A model generated the notes under the pieces. That model was not told where the DNA came from. It made no database searches and saw nothing but the letters and a program-made list of their open reading frames with translations. The translations under genes were made by a program, and so were the position numbers. A stretch of 64,000 bases of DNA from JAFGVL01 sp031553685. Its GTDB lineage: Bacteria; Bacteroidota; Bacteroidia; Bacteroidales; Paludibacteraceae. The DNA is taken from the NCBI GenBank assembly GCA_031553685.1, contig JAVBLE010000019.1:36422-100421 (forward strand), written 5' to 3'. Shown here piece by piece: positions 51,404 through 59,848 of the stretch. Position 1 is the stretch's first letter, and the number at the start of each line of letters is the position of its first letter.

Positions 51404-54313
51404 TTAATCTTTTTTATAATAATCAGTAATATACCCGTCTCCCCTCAAAGGAAGTTCAGGTGCCCAGGCAGGGCTTTTTCCCATAATCGTACAAAGGCGT
51501 TCTAAAACATCTTCGCTATCACATTTTAATGCTTCTACAACTATTTCATCATGTATGTGCATCACAATAGGTATCATCGCTCTGTCCACTTCCAACATGG
51601 CTTCTGCCAAACAATCGCGGGCAATAGCCTGTACAATGTTCTCCACCAACTTACCACCGTATGTTTCCTGTTTGCACCATTTCTTTGTTGTTTGGTCCAT
51701 ACCCTCGTATATTATCGACTTGCTACCAAAACGATTTTCGCCAATCTGTGGGCGTAGGTAAGACAGTTTTCGTCCTGATGGGAGTTCAATAGAAAAGATA
51801 TTGTTCTTGTAACTGAACGCGATGTTCCGATTTATCACAGTACAAAGGCTTCGTTCCTCTATGGTATGGATAGCAGCTTTATTAACTATATCCCAAAGCT
51901 GTACGATAGCTTTATTCGCTCCTCGCCAAGCATCAACAAGCGGTTTTAAATCGTCTTCGGTTAGCCCCATTTTCAAAGCGCCCATTGCGATAAGCGCATT
52001 TGCGCCGCCTTGATAACCGAGAGCCAATTCTGCCACTTTTCCTTTTTGGCGCAATGGGCTTCCTTTGGTTACTTCTTCTATGGGCACTTTAAACATCTGA
52101 GCTGCCGAAGCCTCATATATCTTCCCATGTGAGTTGAACACATCGAGCCGCCACTTCTCACCTGCGAGCCACGCTATCACACGAGCCTCAATAGCCGAGA
52201 AGTCGGCAACTACGAATGTTTTATCTTCACCACCGATAAAGGCAGTCCGTATTAATTGTGAAAGGGTATCAGGCACACTGCCATACATCATTTCAAGCAT
52301 TTCACCGTCTCCGGCTTTTACCATTTCACGGGCAGTATCTAAATCGGGTAAATGGTTTTGAGGTAAGTTTTGTACTTGCACCAATCGTCCTGCCCAACGA
52401 CCTGTGCGATTGGCACCGTAGAATTGAAGAAGTCCACCCACACGCCCATTTTCACGAGCAGCATTAATCATCGAAGTATATTTCTTTACAGATGTTTTGG
52501 ATAACTCTTGGCGAAGCTCTAACACCCGTTTCACTTTATCCGATTCTATGGATTTTATCAAGTCCGGAATATCTCCTTTTCGCAAACCATCTACTTCTTC
52601 GTCCGTTTCTTTCTCTACCCAATCACGCAGTTGAGCTACACTATTAGGATTGTCTAATCCGGTCAATTTTACAGCCTCATCAATCAGTTTCTCACGGTGG
52701 TGGTTATCTATTCGGATAGCGTTTTCTACCATTTCCACATCGAGCCGTACACCTCTATCGTTGATAGATTGGTCAAGCACATACAATTCTTTTTCCTGCT
52801 CAGGTATTTGGAAGAAAGCTATCTTATTGCGGATAGCGCGTTCAACCTCCACATCTTGTTTACAGTATTTTTTGAAAAGTTCCCATTTGTCGGGATCGTG
52901 ATGTGGAAGGTTACGGGTGCGTTCACCATTAGTCCGTGTCGGTTTGCAGGGTTTAGAGAAATAATTGATAAGAGCTTTTCCCGATGCCATTTTTTCTTCC
53001 GACAGCCCTACTGCTTTACTCGCTGCATCAAGCGATAAGGGCAAGCCTAACATAGCCGCTTTTACCATAGTACATTCCCACTCGTTGATAAAAACTTGAA
53101 GCCCTTTGTTTTTCATACACACTCTTTCAAATTGAGCGTTCCAAGCTGTTTTCAGTATTTGCGGATTTTCAAGTGCATCTCTCACTTCGGTAGGTATTAA
53201 TTCTCCTTGTGCCAAGTCCACCATTTGTACAGGCTCATCATCAAAAGCATACGCGAAAAGAAGTATTTCAAAATCTCTACCTTCGGCATAAGGATACACG
53301 CCGGACTTTAATAAATCAATCGGACTGTAAGTTTCAATATCGATGCCTAACACTTTTCGTTTTTTGGCTTCTTCACACTTTTGGGTATCAACTTTTTGAA
53401 CTTCACCATCCATTTGAAATATCGGTATATCACACTCGCTTTCCGCGTTAGCTGAATTAGCTACGGGCGAAATTAGTGCCCAATGACCTTTATCGGTTTC
53501 TATTTTAAGGGCAGCACCGCTGTTCATAGTTGTGTTATACATCTCGCTTAATATAAGTGTGATAATTGTTACACCATTAGCCTGCAATACTTTCAACACT
53601 TTAATTAAAAGTCTGGCATCAATTTTTATTCGGGCTTGGGCTACCGATAGAGTTATTGTAGGGAGGCGACTTGTTTGAATGTTTTTATAAGTACGAACAG
53701 CGCACTCCAACCAACCTATCAGTTCATTATCCAAAAGGTATTCTTCCTCAATATCTGCTTTTCTGTAAGGTATGCCGAGTTCTTTACAAAAATTTAAAGC
53801 CCTCTGTTTGTGTAACCCGTACATACCTTGGTAATCATATACTTTTTCGTTTAAGTACTCTTTCGTACGAAGATTGAACATTTTGTTGTTTTCATATTCG
53901 TGTTCAATATCTTTCAGCACTACGAGAACAAACCCATCACACGCAACCGTATCATTATCTGCAAAGCAAATACTTTCGGTTTTCGGACTCAATTCATCCT
54001 TCTTGGCAGCTATGGTTTTGAGGCTTTCAATGCCGGTAGTCTTTAACGGCTTTACTGACACTGGCTCAATTTTCAACTCACCTATTTCCCGCCCTGTGAA
54101 ATCGAAGAACGAAAGAGGATATTTCAATGTGATATTGTTTATGGCTAACCAATGAAGGTAGTTGCTAATAGCAGCATTGTAAGGCTCTTTCTCAGTAGGC
54201 AGGGTTTCCAAAAAAACATCAAAGTATAAATCCTCAAATTTCACTTGATCGTTTTTCAAACCTTTAGCCTGTTCGTTTATCAACTTGGTAAGTAATCTAT
54301 ATTCTGCTTCCAT
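51404..54313 (-). CDS. Family A DNA polymerase with 3'-5' exonuclease and a unique N-terminus
   Basis: A 969-aa phage replicative polymerase. Exo motif I is GIDIETYS (325-327 the acidic pair). Polymerase motif A is VVADFSAIEARVIAWL, motif B contains KGKVAELALGYQGG, and motif C is MHIHDEIVVEA. There is no 5'-3' exonuclease domain; instead about 320 residues precede the exonuclease. They contain FNLRTKEYLNEKVYDYQG and a predicted alpha/beta part (ITLSVAQARIKIDARLLIKVLK), which I do not recognise. The primase-helicase, ssDNA-binding and nuclease genes nearby support a full replication module. Confidence 0.93.
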   Translation of the reverse strand: MEAEYRLLTKLINEQAKGLKNDQVKFEDLYFDVFLETLPTEKEPYNAAISNYLHWLAINNITLKYPLSFFDFTGREIGELKIEPVSVKPLKTTGIESLKTIAAKKDELSPKTESICFADNDTVACDGFVLVVLKDIEHEYENNKMFNLRTKEYLNEKVYDYQGMYGLHKQRALNFCKELGIPYRKADIEEEYLLDNELIGWLECAVRTYKNIQTSRLPTITLSVAQARIKIDARLLIKVLKVLQANGVTIITLILSEMYNTTMNSGAALKIETDKGHWALISPVANSANAESECDIPIFQMDGEVQKVDTQKCEEAKKRKVLGIDIETYSPIDLLKSGVYPYAEGRDFEILLFAYAFDDEPVQMVDLAQGELIPTEVRDALENPQILKTAWNAQFERVCMKNKGLQVFINEWECTMVKAAMLGLPLSLDAASKAVGLSEEKMASGKALINYFSKPCKPTRTNGERTRNLPHHDPDKWELFKKYCKQDVEVERAIRNKIAFFQIPEQEKELYVLDQSINDRGVRLDVEMVENAIRIDNHHREKLIDEAVKLTGLDNPNSVAQLRDWVEKETDEEVDGLRKGDIPDLIKSIESDKVKRVLELRQELSKTSVKKYTSMINAARENGRVGGLLQFYGANRTGRWAGRLVQVQNLPQNHLPDLDTAREMVKAGDGEMLEMMYGSVPDTLSQLIRTAFIGGEDKTFVVADFSAIEARVIAWLAGEKWRLDVFNSHGKIYEASAAQMFKVPIEEVTKGSPLRQKGKVAELALGYQGGANALIAMGALKMGLTEDDLKPLVDAWRGANKAIVQLWDIVNKAAIHTIEERSLCTVINRNIAFSYKNNIFSIELPSGRKLSYLRPQIGENRFGSKSIIYEGMDQTTKKWCKQETYGGKLVENIVQAIARDCLAEAMLEVDRAMIPIVMHIHDEIVVEALKCDSEDVLERLCTIMGKSPAWAPELPLRGDGYITDYYKKD

Positions 54314-54314
54314 T

Positions 54315-54482
54315 TTAGTAAGTGATTTTCAAGTTTTCTTTTGTATACCCTTTTAGAGTATATTCTTTTTTTAATTGTTGTAGCAAGGCAAAAGGTTTAT
54401 TCGCCTCTAAAACCTCACTTCTTCCCGAAGGGTAGTTGTATATTAGCCTACCTGTAGTCGGTTTTTGATTAGTTGCATACAT
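54315..54482 (-). CDS. Small phage protein (55 aa)
   Basis: A short frame starting at ATG 54482 (MYATNQKPTTGRLIYNYPSGRS). The longer frame upstream would cross the tRNA-like RNA and is not used. A beta-hairpin-like start (RLIYNYPSGRSEVLE) and helix (FALLQQLKKEYTLKGYTKE) give a compact fold. It lies one base after the polymerase start. Function unknown. Confidence 0.55.
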   Translation of the reverse strand: MYATNQKPTTGRLIYNYPSGRSEVLEANKPFALLQQLKKEYTLKGYTKENLKITY

Positions 54483-54520
54483 AATAACCTCCTTTCTTTT
54501 AAAGTTCTTTGTTTTTTTTG

Positions 54521-54625
54521 TCATGTGGGCGGGACTCGAACCCGCACTGCTCGTCAGCATTACCGTTGTCACATTCGCATTTAAGGAAAGATTCCGATAA
54601 GTGTCTACCATTCCACCACCACATA
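54521..54625 (-). ncRNA. tRNA-like RNA 2: Leu-type body with a 29-nt anticodon loop
   Basis: The minus strand gives a 7-bp acceptor (TATGTGG/CCACATG, end pair a wobble), TG, a Leu-type D arm (GTG..CAC with GAATGGTAGA loop), anticodon stem TATCG/CGGTA, a type II variable arm (TGCT-GACG-AGCA), and a perfect GCGGG/CCCGC T arm with TTCGAGT. The anticodon loop has 29 nt in place of 7 and no U33-anticodon pattern. The body is otherwise a clear tRNA-Leu relative. CCA is not encoded. It lies between the ssDNA-binding protein gene and the small 55-aa gene. Confidence 0.75.
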
Positions 54626-54634
54626 CCTTTCTAT

Positions 54635-55195
54635 TTATAAGAAATTATCATCATCGTCATCATCGAACGACAACCCTTCAAAATCTGATTCGGCAGTGCT
54701 TCTGCCTCCTAATGGTTCTCCGTCTTTTATTTTCATAATGTGATTGAGTCCGCAAGCAATACCTTTACTTCCGTTAGAGTCAAATGCGTAAAAATTAACA
54801 GAAGCGTATCCGTAGCAACCGCTATATACATTATCCTGTACTTGGATTGGTTTGCTGTTTTTGTCAACGATACCTGGTTTTGTTTTTGAAGTAGTATTTA
54901 GGAACATAGCGCCTGCGTATGCTTCGTCTTCTCTTTCTTCGTCTCCGTCTCTTAGAGGTAGTTTTAATTTTTTAGGTATTTTACCGTCAAATTTTGAGTT
55001 CTTTCCACTTTCAATAGCTGCTTGTACAGCCGCCTCAATTTCTTTGATTAGTTTCTTGTTACTCTTCGGAATAATAAGAGAAGCCGAATATTTCTTATCA
55101 TCTCCCTCTCCGATAGCTGCTGGTTCCCAAATGTGTAAGTAGCTAAATCTTACAGGGCCAACAATTACTTTTGTAGCTTGATTGTCATTTGCCAT
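54635..55195 (-). CDS. ssDNA-binding protein (DUF2815)
   Basis: A 186-aa OB-fold protein of the phage DUF2815 family, which serves as a single-strand DNA-binding protein. The family text VRFSYLHIWEP, KKYSASLIIPK and AMFLNTTSKTKPGI is present, and the C-terminus ends in an acidic tail (DDDDDDNFL), the classic SSB tip that recruits partners. It stands with polymerase, RecB-like nuclease and the primase-helicase. Directly upstream of tRNA-like RNA 2. Confidence 0.9.
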   Translation of the reverse strand: MANDNQATKVIVGPVRFSYLHIWEPAAIGEGDDKKYSASLIIPKSNKKLIKEIEAAVQAAIESGKNSKFDGKIPKKLKLPLRDGDEEREDEAYAGAMFLNTTSKTKPGIVDKNSKPIQVQDNVYSGCYGYASVNFYAFDSNGSKGIACGLNHIMKIKDGEPLGGRSTAESDFEGLSFDDDDDDNFL

Positions 55196-55268
55196 TTTTT
55201 TAAAATCTAATTGGTTTATAAATATTGAATTTTGAAATCTTTATATGGTTGCTGAGCTTGTCGAAGTA

Positions 55269-56435
55269 TTAATCTTCTATTTCAATACCGGCGAAGTCCG
55301 CAGCTGCGCTACTCCACTCAGGGCGTTTATCACTTTCAGGTACAAGTGCCGGTTTACCTTGTGGCTTTACTACCAAATCACTTAACAGCTCCTCAAAACC
55401 TTTTTTTGACAGTAGTTTTTCCATGTCTGTAATCCCAAGCAAAGAGCGTTTGTAAATCAATGCAGCTTCGTAGCCATTTGCTTGCAGCGTTTCTGCTACT
55501 TTGTCCTGGTTTGTATAAGTTCTTACGCTTCTACCTTCCACCAACTTCATTTCCGGCCATTTCTTTCCGTGCTCGACAGCCTCTTTCAAGGCGTATTCTT
55601 CAACACTTGTAAGCCACTTTTTAATTGCATCCGCGCGGTTTAGAATATCAGTTACCTCTGTATCAGAGAGCAACGCCCCGTCTGTCCTTTGGTACTTTTC
55701 TATCTCCAAGCTATCTTCGGCTAATGCTTTACACTTTGCTTTGGCTCTGCAAAATCGGCAGTGGTCACCCGATACAAATGTTCCTTTACCTTCAAAAGCT
55801 AATTCGGCTTTTGGTTTTAGTTCCTTTGTCGCCCATTCCACTAAATCCGTTACCGACATTTCCCAAGTAGAGATATTGTCAAGGCGTGGTTGGTAGATTG
55901 TCATTTGTACTGATTGAATATCGTATAGCAAATCAAACTCCTCTAATGCTCCGAGAGCATACAACATCATTTGTTTGTTTTCTTTGCAAGATACCGCTAC
56001 ACCTTTGCCGTATTTCAGGTCTATCATCTTCATTACACCATCAGCGATTATGATAGCATCGCCTGTCCCAAATCCTTCGGGAACGAATTTGGTCATATCC
56101 AATTTGCGTTCGATGAACAGTACGGCATCTTTTGTTACCGCCTTTGATTTGTTCAGTTCTTCTAATACAAACACAGCGTAGTTGTCCGCATATTCCCACA
56201 TTTCGGCAGAAAACAAATTGCTTTCCATTACTACATTACTTTGTCGCTGGTAGGCAGCCTTTTTTATTTCACCTGTTTTAAAGCGTAATATTGTTTCACC
56301 TAATTCATGAGCCAAACCGCCTTCTTTGGCAAATTCTCCTGCACTGTCGGGGAATAGTTCCTCCAATCGGGCAGATGGTGTACAAGCCAACCACCTGCTT
56401 GCCGATGATGGAGAGAGTACTGCGTGTCCGCCCAT
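55269..56435 (-). CDS. DUF2800 RecB-like PD-(D/E)XK nuclease
   Basis: A 388-aa nuclease of the phage DUF2800 type, involved in recombination or DNA processing. GTGDAIIIADG and MKMIDLKYGKG carry the catalytic D and ExK-type residues; a C-terminal Cys trio CRFCRAKAKC may bind a 4Fe-4S cluster, as in related AddB/Cas4-like enzymes. It begins MGGHAVLSPSSASRWLAC, the usual family start. A short repeat (gctgagcttgtcgaag) lies just downstream at 55250-55265. Confidence 0.92.
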   Translation of the reverse strand: MGGHAVLSPSSASRWLACTPSARLEELFPDSAGEFAKEGGLAHELGETILRFKTGEIKKAAYQRQSNVVMESNLFSAEMWEYADNYAVFVLEELNKSKAVTKDAVLFIERKLDMTKFVPEGFGTGDAIIIADGVMKMIDLKYGKGVAVSCKENKQMMLYALGALEEFDLLYDIQSVQMTIYQPRLDNISTWEMSVTDLVEWATKELKPKAELAFEGKGTFVSGDHCRFCRAKAKCKALAEDSLEIEKYQRTDGALLSDTEVTDILNRADAIKKWLTSVEEYALKEAVEHGKKWPEMKLVEGRSVRTYTNQDKVAETLQANGYEAALIYKRSLLGITDMEKLLSKKGFEELLSDLVVKPQGKPALVPESDKRPEWSSAAADFAGIEIED

Positions 56436-56437
56436 GA

Positions 56438-56827
56438 TTACAGTTCGTTTAATTTGGTCATAAACTCGGTATAATCTTCCGCAGCAATGTCTGGTAAGGC
56501 GTTCACCCCGAATTCTTTTATCAAGGCTTTTACATCATCGCGTTTACCACTTTGCGACACTTTGGTTGCGGCAGCTCTTACTTCCTCCAAAGAGTAAGTT
56601 TTATTTCCTACTTGACCTGAGATAGGTCCCTCTTCGTTTTCCATTTTTGCAGGCGTTGTCGGTTTCTTTTTCGGAGGTGTTGGAGCATCTTCTTGTTGCT
56701 CTGCTTCGGGTCGAACTTTTACACTTCTCACATTTTGTACGCCGGTTATTCCGGTCAAGGCACTAACTAATGAGTTAATGCCATCAAGCAACTCAGGAGT
56801 TGCACTTAATAAAATTGTTACTGTCAT
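56438..56827 (-). CDS. Phage protein with Pro-rich linker (129 aa)
   Basis: Start chosen at 56827 (MTVTILLSATPELLDG). A Gln/Glu/Pro/Lys linker (EQQEDAPTPPKKKPTTPAK) joins an N-terminal domain to a helical C-terminal segment (YSLEEVRAAATKVSQSGKRDDVKALIKEFG) that resembles a SAP- or rho-N-like helix-extended fold; the C-terminal domain may bind nucleic acid. It is 2 bp from the nuclease gene, so probably co-transcribed. Confidence 0.6.
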   Translation of the reverse strand: MTVTILLSATPELLDGINSLVSALTGITGVQNVRSVKVRPEAEQQEDAPTPPKKKPTTPAKMENEEGPISGQVGNKTYSLEEVRAAATKVSQSGKRDDVKALIKEFGVNALPDIAAEDYTEFMTKLNEL

Positions 56828-56864
56828 CTTTTTAAATTTTAAATGGTTTATAATTAGATTGATT

Positions 56865-57293
56865 TTAGTTATAATTTTTAGCCTCTTTTTCAGTACAGAA
56901 AAAGTGAAATCCGGTAGAGCACTCTTCGTTTGAATAATCAAAATCGTCTATAATTACAAGGTCTCCAATTTCGTATATTACTTTTGGATCATGTTTCGAT
57001 ATTCCTACTTTTTCTCCGCATATATCCCCGATAACATCAACTATAATAGCTTCGGAAGCTCTACATTTTGCATTCTCTTTACCTCTAACTTGTGCCGTTA
57101 TAGGGATCTCGGCAACGACAATAATTCCACATAAGCATTTTTTATATACTCGTTTTGGCGGTTCAATAGTGCGAATTGTTGGAATCTCGATTCCGTTCTT
57201 CTGGCAAGCATTCATAGCAGCAGCACGAACATCACAATCGCTGTCTTTCAACCATTTCTCGATGATTTCTAATGATAATTCTTTTTGTTTCAT
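56865..57293 (-). CDS. Phage/host DUF5758-like protein (142 aa)
   Basis: Residues 1-35 form a short helical-repeat unit (IEKWLKDSDCDVRAAAMNACQKNG). The rest carries the run AQVRGKENAKCRASEAIIVDVIGDICGEKVG, and the characteristic ending NEECSTGFHFFCTEKEAKNY. This ending is found in a family of phage and Bacteroidetes proteins with no known activity. It appears intact. Confidence 0.7.
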   Translation of the reverse strand: MKQKELSLEIIEKWLKDSDCDVRAAAMNACQKNGIEIPTIRTIEPPKRVYKKCLCGIIVVAEIPITAQVRGKENAKCRASEAIIVDVIGDICGEKVGISKHDPKVIYEIGDLVIIDDFDYSNEECSTGFHFFCTEKEAKNYN

Positions 57294-57401
57294 AATTTTT
57301 TAATTTTTTAAAAGGAAGAAAAACGCATCTAAAGACAACTTTTATTATCTCAATACCAATGATTAATTATTTTTTAATTCAGATGGTTTTCTTCCTTTGC
57401 G

Positions 57402-57602
57402 CTATACTTTTTCTTTATCTATGTTCAATAATATGTTGTGAAATTCTTCTGGACTCAACCCTTCGATTGAGAAGTTGTCAGTCTTAAACCCTAATATTTT
57501 AAAAGCTCGGTTAAGCTTCCAATGCACGATAACAGTGTAGCCATTGTCAAATTCGTGCTTCATCGTATGTTCAGCTTCGGTGTGTGTAGTTGTATAAGCC
57601 AT
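57402..57602 (-). CDS. Small phage protein (66 aa)
   Basis: A mixed alpha/beta protein, with VIVHWKLNRAFKILGFKTDNFSIE in the middle and a helical end. Start may be the second Met (MKHEFDNG). No family recognised. Part of the early leftward operon. Confidence 0.55.
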   Translation of the reverse strand: MAYTTTHTEAEHTMKHEFDNGYTVIVHWKLNRAFKILGFKTDNFSIEGLSPEEFHNILLNIDKEKV

Positions 57603-57611
57603 AATATTTTA

Positions 57612-57818
57612 TTAAAATGTTGCTTTCCAAAATCGTTTCACCTCATGCCCGAAATAAAAAGGACGCATATTTGCTTTTCTATGCCCGCATTTAATTGTAC
57701 CTGCCTTTGTATAGTTTTGCAAACTTGTTCTGCATATTTCAAGAACTTCGCAAACTTGTTTTATAGACAAGCGTGAGGTATCGGCTATTTGTGGTTCTGT
57801 TGTTATCATAATGTTCAC
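57612..57818 (-). CDS. Small winged/MerR-like HTH protein, possible excisionase
   Basis: A 68-aa protein with a helix-turn-helix of the HTH_17 type: LSIKQVCEVLEICRTSLQNYTKAGTIKCG, then RPFYFGHEVKRFW. Such proteins act as excisionases or anti-repressors in mobile elements. Here it lies far from the integrase but in the early operon next to the repressor. No attachment site is visible around it. Role inferred. Confidence 0.7.
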   Translation of the reverse strand: MNIMITTEPQIADTSRLSIKQVCEVLEICRTSLQNYTKAGTIKCGHRKANMRPFYFGHEVKRFWKATF

Positions 57819-57822
57819 TTAT

Positions 57823-58071
57823 TTATCTTACCACCTCATCTTCGAGGCGAGTTATTTTTATTTTATTTCCATTCATTGAAGTGGTAAAACATACGCCTTC
57901 AGATTTCATTTGAGTAAGCCTCACTCTGATTGTAGATAATGTCATTGCATCTCCTTTAGCTTCGCAGCTTTCGCCAACATATAGCTTGTAGCAATCCTGC
58001 ATTATCTTAGCCACTTTTGCTGCCCGTGCGGCTTCATTTGCTTTTTTTGCCAATATCTCTTTCGTTTCCAT
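57823..58071 (-). CDS. First early-operon protein (82 aa)
   Basis: Helical N-terminus rich in Ala/Lys (AKKANEAARAAKVAKIMQDC) and a small C-terminal part (LSTIRVRLTQMKSEGVCFTT). It is the first gene leftward of the operator and thus would be expressed when repression is lost. A Cro-like role cannot be claimed from the sequence. The next gene starts 5 bp after it. Confidence 0.6.
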   Translation of the reverse strand: METKEILAKKANEAARAAKVAKIMQDCYKLYVGESCEAKGDAMTLSTIRVRLTQMKSEGVCFTTSMNGNKIKITRLEDEVVR

Positions 58072-58135
58072 ATTTTTTTATATTTTTGCTGTTTGTAGTT
58101 AATTAATGTTTTAACTAAACATCTTATTCACGATG

Positions 58136-58143
58136 CAAATATA
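58136..58143 (-). promoter_or_regulatory. -7 box of the leftward early promoter
   Basis: TATATTTG on the minus strand fits TAnnTTTG. It lies just downstream of the operator, whose centre would occupy the -33 region, so repressor binding would block it. Confidence 0.6.
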
Positions 58144-58147
58144 GAGC

Positions 58148-58182
58148 ATTGTTCTGTAAATAAAAAATATTTACAGAACAAT
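58148..58182. promoter_or_regulatory. Perfect 15-bp inverted operator
   Basis: ATTGTTCTGTAAATA and its exact complement are separated by AAAAA. The 35-bp palindrome lies in the 140-bp divergent region between the leftward early operon and the repressor gene, so it is the most likely repressor binding site. Confidence 0.8.
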
Positions 58183-58211
58183 TTGATGTAAAATTGTAAA
58201 ATATTTTTTAT

Positions 58212-58694
58212 ATGACTGTAAAAGAGCGGATTATACGATTTGTAAAATCGTTAGGAATAGGACAAGGAGCTTTTGAAAAAGAGGTAGGGCTGTCCAATGG
58301 CTATGTAAATAACATACGAAAATCCATTCAGCCCGACAAATTACAGAAAATATCTCTGCGCTATCCCGAACTAAATACCGGTTGGCTTATGACTGGCGAA
58401 GGTGAAATGCTAAAATCACAAATGGAAAGACAAAATAACGAAGAAACACAATCAATAAAAGAAGATAACGCCTCCCTAATATCATCAGTTATAAAAATGG
58501 TTGAAACTGCCGATAGAAATAGTGTGAGTATTCAAGAAATGGCTGCAGCGTTTAACCGGAATAGTAAAACACTTGAAAAATTAGTTGACCTACTAATTCA
58601 GAACGGCATTAATATTCCTGATGGAATAGTTGGCGAAAAAGGGGCAGAGTGTGTGCAACCAAAAGCAGACAAAGATGCTGCCCGGACTGCTTAA
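58212..58694 (+). CDS. CI-like phage repressor
   Basis: A 160-aa protein with an N-terminal helix-turn-helix (GQGAFEKEVGLSNGYVNNIRKS) and a GWLMTGEGEML segment common to Bacteroidetes phage repressors. The C-terminal part (about 75-140) is helical and probably carries dimerisation. No S24 peptidase motif is seen, so induction by RecA-type self-cleavage is not implied. Divergent from the early operon across the operator. Confidence 0.85.
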   Translation: MTVKERIIRFVKSLGIGQGAFEKEVGLSNGYVNNIRKSIQPDKLQKISLRYPELNTGWLMTGEGEMLKSQMERQNNEETQSIKEDNASLISSVIKMVETADRNSVSIQEMAAAFNRNSKTLEKLVDLLIQNGINIPDGIVGEKGAECVQPKADKDAARTA

Positions 58695-58800
58695 TGTGCA
58701 GGTGCGAGCCTACAAGACCTTTTCTTAGGATTAAATTTCCTTTAAGGAGCATTCAAAATTAATAAATAATTTTAAGTTAAAAAAAATATTGTGAAAAAAT

Positions 58801-59187
58801 ATGAAACAAGAGAACACCTTTATTAGAATATTTCGTTGGATAGCCGTAATACCTGTATCATTAGTAGCATACACCATTGCTTATATTTTAGCCATACTTA
58901 TGTGGAGATATTTTTCAAGTTCTATTATTTGGGAATATATATTTATGGTGCTTGGAAATATTACAGGAATAATAATGGGTGGAATGTTCGGAGTCAAAAT
59001 TGCCCCAAACAGAAAATTGTTGGCTAAGCAAATAATTTGCTCGTTCTTTATTTTAATTGGAATTACATCTATTGTATTTGGGCACCTATGTTATGTAAGC
59101 ACTCTCCAATCAATTATATCTTCTATAAGCATTATTATAGCATCTTGTTATATTCTTTTTTCAAATCAAATAAATTTAGACGAATAA
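58801..59187 (+). CDS. Four-span membrane protein, likely conversion gene (128 aa)
   Basis: Four hydrophobic segments (about 10-32, 43-63, 76-95, 103-120). No family recognised. It lies 107 bp after the repressor, reads in the same direction and is followed by two more genes up to attR, an arrangement typical of cargo expressed during lysogeny. A superinfection-exclusion role is possible but unproven. Confidence 0.65.
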   Translation: MKQENTFIRIFRWIAVIPVSLVAYTIAYILAILMWRYFSSSIIWEYIFMVLGNITGIIMGGMFGVKIAPNRKLLAKQIICSFFILIGITSIVFGHLCYVSTLQSIISSISIIIASCYILFSNQINLDE

Positions 59188-59203
59188 ATAAAAAACAATC
59201 AAT

Positions 59204-59617
59204 ATGAGGAAAAAACAAATAACATTCTTATTTATAGCTATTTTCTCTTATGTATTCGGAATTTTATTTTTTCCTAACATACTTCTTGGGGTAAACAAAT
59301 ATTCACTTGAAAATAATATATTGCTTGTCATGTATCTTTCCCCAATAATTCTGCTGACATTTCCAATATGTCTCTTTGGAATGGGAATTATTGCATTAAT
59401 AGCTGACGCATTAAAGATAACAACCGATAATAATACGAAAGATTGGTTTTATGTGTTTGTATTAGTTGTTGTAATATCATTTATCGCTATTGTGTTTCTT
59501 GCAGCATCTGCGTTTTTATTTGTTGGTTATGTTCTCCAATTCACAACATTAGCAATAACAATCATATTCTTATGCTTGAGTATAAATTCATACAACAAAA
59601 TAGCATCGACAAAATGA
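59204..59617 (+). CDS. Membrane protein, likely conversion gene (137 aa)
   Basis: Multiple hydrophobic segments (about 8-28, 40-68, 80-108, 111-130). It overlaps the next gene by ATGA. No family assigned. Position after the repressor suggests expression in the lysogen. Confidence 0.65.
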   Translation: MRKKQITFLFIAIFSYVFGILFFPNILLGVNKYSLENNILLVMYLSPIILLTFPICLFGMGIIALIADALKITTDNNTKDWFYVFVLVVVISFIAIVFLAASAFLFVGYVLQFTTLAITIIFLCLSINSYNKIASTK

Positions 59618-59820
59618 AAACAACATTAACAACCATTCTACTATTCATCTCACTTGTCGTTTTTGCTGGAGATGTAATAATATGCAAAAGCAAAAATGCT
59701 TATGCTTATCACAGCAGCAATTGCAGGGGAATGAAAAATTGCAAACATCTCACTATCATAATGGATCAGTCTGAAGCAATAAAAAGAGGATATAAGCCTT
59801 GTGGGTATTGTTATAAATAA
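59614..59820 (+). CDS. Exported Cys/His-rich small protein (68 aa)
   Basis: The start is the ATG in ATGA, overlapping the previous stop. A signal peptide (about 1-19) precedes a compact pattern YHSSNCRGMKNC..SEAIKRGYKPCGYC, in which two Cys pairs and a His resemble the metal-binding YHxxxC..GYxPCxxC domain of nuclease-associated and Ada-like modules. It would act outside the inner membrane. The last phage gene before attR. Confidence 0.65.
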   Translation: MKTTLTTILLFISLVVFAGDVIICKSKNAYAYHSSNCRGMKNCKHLTIIMDQSEAIKRGYKPCGYCYK

Positions 59821-59826
59821 AAGTAA

Positions 59827-59848
59827 ACCTGCAAATTACCTGCAAATA
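59827..59848 (+). promoter_or_regulatory. Candidate integrase arm-type sites, right end
   Basis: Tandem acctgcaaatt and acctgcaaata, 11-bp period, at 59827 and 59838; same motif and spacing as the pair at 8254-8275. Confidence 0.6.

Noticed and set aside
54483..54611. Longer start for the 55-aa protein
   Set aside because: The extra 43 codons are encoded by tRNA-like RNA 2 and look unlike protein.
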